A stretch of 45,076 nt of DNA from the NCBI GenBank assembly GCA_027364875.1, contig DAHXON010000018.1:1-45076 (forward strand), read 5' to 3'. This document shows positions 41,226-45,076 of this stretch, piece by piece (within the stretch, counting starts at the first letter, position 1; the number at the start of each line of letters is the position of its first letter). This DNA is from Chloroflexota bacterium. GTDB taxonomy: Bacteria > Chloroflexota > Limnocylindria > Limnocylindrales > CSP1-4. The position numbers were made by a program, and so were the translations under genes. Below the pieces are notes generated by a model. The model was not told where the DNA came from and did no database searches. It saw only the letters and a list, made by a program, of their open reading frames with translations.

Positions 41226-41951
41226 CGGCCGGCCCTTGCTCGAATCGCCCAGGCCGCCGATCTCTACACCGCCGGCCGGTACGACCTGGCGGAGCAGTCG
41301 GCTCGTGCCGCCCTGCGTCAGGAGCCCGAGGGCGCCCAAGCCCACGCCCTGCTGGCGATGTCGCTGGCCGCGAGTGACCATGGCAGGGAAGCCCTCGACG
41401 AAGCCGACATCGCCATCGGGCTCGATCCGGACAGCGCCCTGGCGCACAAGGCGCGGGCGGAGGCCTTTCTGGCGCTTCGCTACAGCTGGTACGCCGAACA
41501 GGAGGCCCGGGAGGCCCTGCGCCTGGACCCCAGCGACATCGACCTCACGATCGACCTGGCCACGATCGTCTTCGGCAGCACGCGGTTCGACGACGCGCTC
41601 GTTCTGACCGCCCAGGCGCTCTCGCGGAGGCCACAGTATTCACGGGCCCTCAACATCCACGCGCTGGCCCTTGCCTTCACCGGACGACCCGACGAAGCCC
41701 TGGCCGTCCTGGCCACGGCGCTGGCCGCCGCGCCCGAGAAGGCCGGCCTGCACTCAGCGCTCGGCCTGGCGTTCGAACGGTGTGGCGACCTCGAGCACGC
41801 CGCCGTCGCCTATCGCGAAGCCTTGCGCCTGAGACCCGACAACGATGCTGCCGCAGACGGTCTGCGCAGCTCGACCGCCTGGTATCGCTGGCTCATCCCG
41901 GGCCACGTCATCGGCAGGCTCCGCCATTTCCGGCCGCGCCGGCGAAGCTAG
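41217..41951 (+). CDS. TPR-repeat protein, apparently lacking its 5' end
   Basis: The frame encodes at least six TPR-like helical pairs: ADLYTAGRYDLAEQSARAAL, AMSLAASDHGREALDEADIA, AEAFLALRYSWYAEQEAREA, IVFGSTRFDDALVLTAQALS, ALAFTGRPDEALAVLATALA, and LAFERCGDLEHAAVAYREAL. TPRs bind partner proteins. The frame is open far upstream to 40764, but that part is the shadow of other genes and reads as low-complexity charged residues. No ATG, GTG or TTG lies near the first TPR at about 41240, so the true start is lost or lies far off. The coordinates mark where protein-like sequence begins. A TPR-AAA ATPase gene follows by 115 bases. Confidence 0.65.
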   Translation, partial: RANRPALARIAQAADLYTAGRYDLAEQSARAALRQEPEGAQAHALLAMSLAASDHGREALDEADIAIGLDPDSALAHKARAEAFLALRYSWYAEQEAREALRLDPSDIDLTIDLATIVFGSTRFDDALVLTAQALSRRPQYSRALNIHALALAFTGRPDEALAVLATALAAAPEKAGLHSALGLAFERCGDLEHAAVAYREALRLRPDNDAAADGLRSSTAWYRWLIPGHVIGRLRHFRPRRRS

Positions 41952-42066
41952 TCGGTGCCGACATCTGCCTGCGTCAGCACGAACGGCCCGAACGAGGCCG
42001 GCGTTTGGGATAGAGTCCACGCCACGACCACGGGACGACAACGAGCGGAGGGACTGGAGTCCGGCG

Positions 42067-43581
42067 ATGGCTGACCCCGCGATTGACAGCCTGCGAGCAG
42101 CTCTGGCCGTGGCGCCCGAAGACACGACCCTGCGCCAGCTTCTCGCTTCCCGCCTGGCCGAGCGCGGCCGGTTCGACGAGGCGGCCGAGGAGTATCGGGC
42201 GGCCGTCAGGCTCCTTCCGAACGACGCCCAGGTCAGGCTGGCGCTGGCTCGCGTCTTCCTCGATGCCGGCCAGGCGGGAGCTGCCGAGATGGCTGCCGGA
42301 GACGCCCTCCGGGTGGACGCCTATCTCGGCCCCGGCCACCTGCTCCGAGCCCAGGCGCTGCTCGCCCAGGGCCGGCCGTCCGAGGCCATCAGCGCCTACA
42401 GCGTGGCCGTCACGATCGATCCGACTCTCGCGGACGATGCCCTGGCGGTCCGCCTCGGTTTCGCCGCCCCGGCCGCGGGCACGGCGCCGGTCCAATCGGA
42501 GCGGCTCAAGAATCCCGAGTCTAAGTCCAACCGGTCCGACACGCGAACGACCCCACCGGCCGACCACCGCTCGAGCGGAGCGCCAGGACCGCAGCGGTCG
42601 GAACCCGAGCCCTTCCCGGACGAGATCGACCCGGACGGAATGGCCCGAAGCCATGCCGGCGCTACCTCGCGGGGAGGCGAGGACGAGGAGCAGCCGGATC
42701 CGTCCGATTCACTCGGGATCCTCGAGAGGCCGCGCATCTCGTTCGCGGACGTCGGCGGCATGGAACCGCTCAAGGAAGAGATCCGGCTCAGGATTCTGTA
42801 CCCGCACCTCCACCCCGAGCTCTACAAGGCCTACGGCAAGCAGGCCGGAGGCGGCATCCTGCTGTTCGGAGCCCCTGGCTGCGGCAAAACCCACATTGCC
42901 CGGGCAACCGCCGGCGAGCTCGGCGCGGCCTTCATCTCGGTCGGCATCGCCGACGTGCTCGATATGTGGGTGGGCTCGTCCGAGCGCAACCTCCGGGCGA
43001 TCTTCAACGTGGCTCGGAGTCATGCACCGTCCGTCCTGTTCTTCGACGAGGTGGACGCCCTCGCCGCCTCCCGCAGCGACTTCCGCAGCAGCTCCGCAAG
43101 GCATGTGATCAACCAGTTCCTCGCGGAGATGGATGGCGCGGACGCGTCCAACGAGGGTGTACTGATCATCGGGGCGACGAACGCGCCCTGGCACATGGAC
43201 TCCGCATTCCGGCGACCGGGCCGCTTCGACCAGATCGTGTTCGTGCCGCCGCCGGACCGCGAGGCAAGAATCGAGATCCTGCGAGTGCTGCTGCGAGGGC
43301 GCCCGGCACCCGACGCGGACCTGGCCCGCGTTGCCGACGCCACGGACGGTTACTCGGGTGCGGATCTCATGGGCATCGTCAATCGCGCGGTCGAATCGAA
43401 GCTCGCCGCGGCGCTTCGGGACGGGATCCCGCGGCCGATCGTCACCGACGATCTCCTCAAGGCCGCCCGGTCGCTTGCCCCCACCACCCGAGAGTGGTTC
43501 TCCACGGTCCGCAACTACGTCCTCTACTCGAACGAAAGCGGGATCTACGACCCGGTCCGGCCGTATCTCAAGAACCGCTGA
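42067..43581 (+). CDS. AAA ATPase with N-terminal TPRs (Cdc48/Vps4-like module)
   Basis: The 504-residue product has TPR pairs at about 5-125 (LLASRLAERGRFDEAAEEYR, ALARVFLDAGQAGAAEMAAG, AQALLAQGRPSEAISAYSVA), a disordered charged linker to about 215, and one AAA domain. The AAA domain has SFADVGGMEPLKEEIRLRIL, Walker A LLFGAPGCGKTHIARA, Walker B SVLFFDEVDALAASR, sensor IIGATNAPW, arginine fingers FRRPGRFDQ, and a C-terminal lid GYSGADLMGIVNRAVE. This is the classic AAA unfoldase type that remodels protein complexes, here presumably with TPR-bound clients. ATG 42067 has GGAG 9 bases upstream. A facing weak hairpin at 43605 follows. Confidence 0.9.
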   Translation: MADPAIDSLRAALAVAPEDTTLRQLLASRLAERGRFDEAAEEYRAAVRLLPNDAQVRLALARVFLDAGQAGAAEMAAGDALRVDAYLGPGHLLRAQALLAQGRPSEAISAYSVAVTIDPTLADDALAVRLGFAAPAAGTAPVQSERLKNPESKSNRSDTRTTPPADHRSSGAPGPQRSEPEPFPDEIDPDGMARSHAGATSRGGEDEEQPDPSDSLGILERPRISFADVGGMEPLKEEIRLRILYPHLHPELYKAYGKQAGGGILLFGAPGCGKTHIARATAGELGAAFISVGIADVLDMWVGSSERNLRAIFNVARSHAPSVLFFDEVDALAASRSDFRSSSARHVINQFLAEMDGADASNEGVLIIGATNAPWHMDSAFRRPGRFDQIVFVPPPDREARIEILRVLLRGRPAPDADLARVADATDGYSGADLMGIVNRAVESKLAAALRDGIPRPIVTDDLLKAARSLAPTTREWFSTVRNYVLYSNESGIYDPVRPYLKNR

Positions 43582-43604
43582 CCGACGTGGCAGAGCTGGC
43601 CGGC

Positions 43605-43619
43605 CAGGCCGCCGGCCTG
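43605..43619 (+). terminator. hairpin after the AAA gene
   Basis: CAGGCC, loop GCC, GGCCTG: a perfect 6-bp stem 24 bases after the stop, without a T-run. Confidence 0.3.
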
Positions 43620-43744
43620 CGCCGTCTCGAAGGCCGCTACCAGCGACTCCTTCCGGCCAGACTGAAGCGAAAGGGTCGCCCGTGACGCCGGAGTAGCGGC
43701 GAGGGAGTCAACCGGCCTGTCGCTGACCAGACACCTGCCTCTCC

Positions 43745-44422
43745 GTGACGTTCCCATACTGGCCCCAGACGCTCGAGTTGGAGGACCGAGGGGCCGTGCT
43801 GATCCTGATCCTGTTGTGGGGATTGTTCGGGATCGCAGCCGTCGTGTGTTTGTGGCCGGTTGGCAGGCGAATGCCCAAGGAGGCCATCAACGCGACATCT
43901 CTCGCCCTCGGCATGGCATTCCTCGCCTGGCCGATCGTAGCTATGACGCTGGACTTCTCGCCGCTATTCACGACCCCGCCGACTACCCTGAACTCCGATG
44001 AAGCCGGGCGCTGGACCGCAGCCGCCAGCGCGGTCTTCTTTCCCGCCCTGATCGCCGCCCCGCTTGGTGCCGTCGCGGTAGAGCGACACGCGCGCCTGGG
44101 CGGTTTCTTCACGTTCGTCATGGCACTGATCGTTGCGATCTCGTCGGTTTCGGTCTTGCCGACGCTGCTCGGCGAGAGGGTCGAGATCGGCTACTTCTGC
44201 ATGGGCGCGTGCGGGCCCTTCTTCACGAGCGCCGCCAGTCCGGCGGATCTACCGGCCGGGGTCCAGATGGCCCTCCTCTTTCCATTCGCGCCATTGTTCG
44301 AGCCTGTCCCCGTCCTGGTCCTCGCAGCAGGCGTCGCAATCTGGACGGATCTGGTTCGCGCCCTTCAAGCGGGCGCAATCAGCCGACCTGACGAGCGAGT
44401 TACGGCGGCGCGGCCGAGCTAG
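43745..44422 (+). CDS. polytopic membrane protein of unknown function
   Basis: The 225-residue product has five hydrophobic segments: [20 protein letters not shown] (about 17-36), [60 protein letters not shown] and a C-terminal [20 protein letters not shown]. There is no transporter or enzyme motif I can name. The start is GTG 43745; the ribosome site is weak. It ends tail to tail with ftsY, the two stop codons overlapping (44419-44422). Confidence 0.7.
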   Translation: MTFPYWPQTLELEDRGAVLILILLWGLFGIAAVVCLWPVGRRMPKEAINATSLALGMAFLAWPIVAMTLDFSPLFTTPPTTLNSDEAGRWTAAASAVFFPALIAAPLGAVAVERHARLGGFFTFVMALIVAISSVSVLPTLLGERVEIGYFCMGACGPFFTSAASPADLPAGVQMALLFPFAPLFEPVPVLVLAAGVAIWTDLVRALQAGAISRPDERVTAARPS

Positions 44423-45076
44423 TCGAAGAGCGCCGCCACGAAGGCGTCCGGGTCGAATGGAAGCAGGTCGCCGAGCTTCTCCCCCACCCCGACGTAGCGG
44501 ACCGGGACGTGGAGCGCGTCTTCGATTGCGAACACGATGCCGCCCTTGGCGGTCGAATCCAGCTTCGTGAGCACGATCCCGGTCAGGCCGACGGTCTCGT
44601 TGAACACCCTGGCCTGGGAGAGGCCGTTCTGGCCCGTTGTGGCGTCCAGCACGAAGAGGACTTCCGGCGCCGAGCCGGGCAGGCGTCGATCGACGACGCG
44701 GCGCATCTTGGCCAGCTCGTCCATCAGGTTCGACTTCGTGTGCAGACGCCCGGCCGTGTCCGCGATGACGATATCCACGTTCCGCGCGACGGCGGCATCG
44801 AGTGCGTCGTAGACCACGGCCGCGGGATCGGCCCCCGGCGCGTGGGCCACGAACTGGCTGCCCGAGCGATCCGCCCAGATACGGAGCTGGTCGATGGCGG
44901 CGGCCCGGAACGTGTCGGCCGCGGCGAGCAGGACGGAGGAACCCTCGGCCCTGAAGTCGTAGGCGAGCTTGCCGATGGTGGTGGTCTTGCCCGTACCGTT
45001 GACGCCGACCATGAGCATCACGGCCGGCTGGCCGGGCGCTCCGGCACGCGGCCTCCAGTTTGGCTCGGCCGGAAGG
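44419..45076 (-). CDS. ftsY: FtsY, signal recognition particle receptor (NG domain, 5' end outside window)
   Basis: FtsY is the membrane-docking GTPase that receives ribosome-SRP complexes at the Sec translocon. The visible 218 residues cover most of the G domain: [20 protein letters not shown] (G1), [39 protein letters not shown] (G3), [31 protein letters not shown] (G4 TKLD), and the closing [29 protein letters not shown] and [10 protein letters not shown] mark it as FtsY rather than Ffh. The frame stays open to the right edge, so the N domain lies beyond it. It marks chromosomal backbone at this end. Confidence 0.96.
   Translation of the reverse strand, partial: LPAEPNWRPRAGAPGQPAVMLMVGVNGTGKTTTIGKLAYDFRAEGSSVLLAAADTFRAAAIDQLRIWADRSGSQFVAHAPGADPAAVVYDALDAAVARNVDIVIADTAGRLHTKSNLMDELAKMRRVVDRRLPGSAPEVLFVLDATTGQNGLSQARVFNETVGLTGIVLTKLDSTAKGGIVFAIEDALHVPVRYVGVGEKLGDLLPFDPDAFVAALFD

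Noticed and set aside
43594-43685. Short plus-strand frame reading VAELAGQAAGLRRLEGRYQR and ending KRKGRP
   Set aside because: It reads like protein but is only about 30 residues, with no ribosome site, and coincides with a hairpin; not enough to call a gene.

Overview
The window is high-GC bacterial DNA. It holds a dense accessory island joined, at a tRNA-Arg gene, to ordinary chromosome that ends in ftsY. GC-rich third codon positions, a LuxR regulator of the large ATPase type, secreted SMP-30-like and lipoprotein genes, a TPR-AAA ATPase and a conjugation-type cell-wall hydrolase would suit a soil or freshwater Chloroflexota-like bacterium. No rRNA or ribosomal protein gene is present, so this placement is weak inference.

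Left part (1-3.8 kb): small envelope genes, namely the tail of a membrane protein, a single-pass protein, a double zinc-ribbon membrane protein, a lipoprotein and an unknown 129-residue protein. From 3.9 to 11.1 kb lies a DNA-modification and defence block. A minus-strand operon with overlapping or abutting genes runs C5-cytosine methyltransferase, MORC/MutL-type GHKL ATPase, SF2 helicase with an Mrr-like nuclease domain, an unknown 182-residue protein, and Vsr endonuclease. A two-domain DUF3883 nuclease-like protein faces it.

From 11.4 to 22.0 kb there is a reduced conjugation module: VirB4 ATPase, lytic transglycosylase-M23 hydrolase, TraD/VirD4-like coupling ATPase and a replication-relaxation family protein. 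An opposing nSTAND1-WD40 protein follows. A near-identical 23-bp direct repeat sits at each end of this segment.

From 22.6 to 27.7 kb there is a compact bacterial ubiquitin-like cassette. It encodes a Ubl, an E2-like protein with a clear active-site Cys, a 92-residue unknown, a JAB/JAMM peptidase and a ThiF-type E1. These are followed by an ORC/Cdc6-like AAA ATPase and a tyrosine recombinase. The set resembles the Ubl/E2/JAB/ThiF core of PRTRC cassettes, but no PRTRC ParB or D/E/F gene is seen. It is the best candidate for a little-described system.

From 27.8 to 32.0 kb there is a NACHT-type STAND ATPase with a probable Cap4/DUF4297-like nuclease domain, then a second tyrosine recombinase. 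That recombinase lies against the 3' end of a tRNA-Arg(TCG) gene, which is the likely chromosomal attachment site and right edge of the island.

From 32.2 to 45.1 kb the content looks like chromosome: a LuxR-type regulator divergent from an NmrA-like oxidoreductase, secreted proteins, a HEPN-like gene remnant, a lipoprotein, a TFIIB-type zinc-ribbon protein, a membrane-domain fragment head to head with a start-less TPR gene, a TPR-AAA ATPase, a membrane protein and the 3' part of ftsY.
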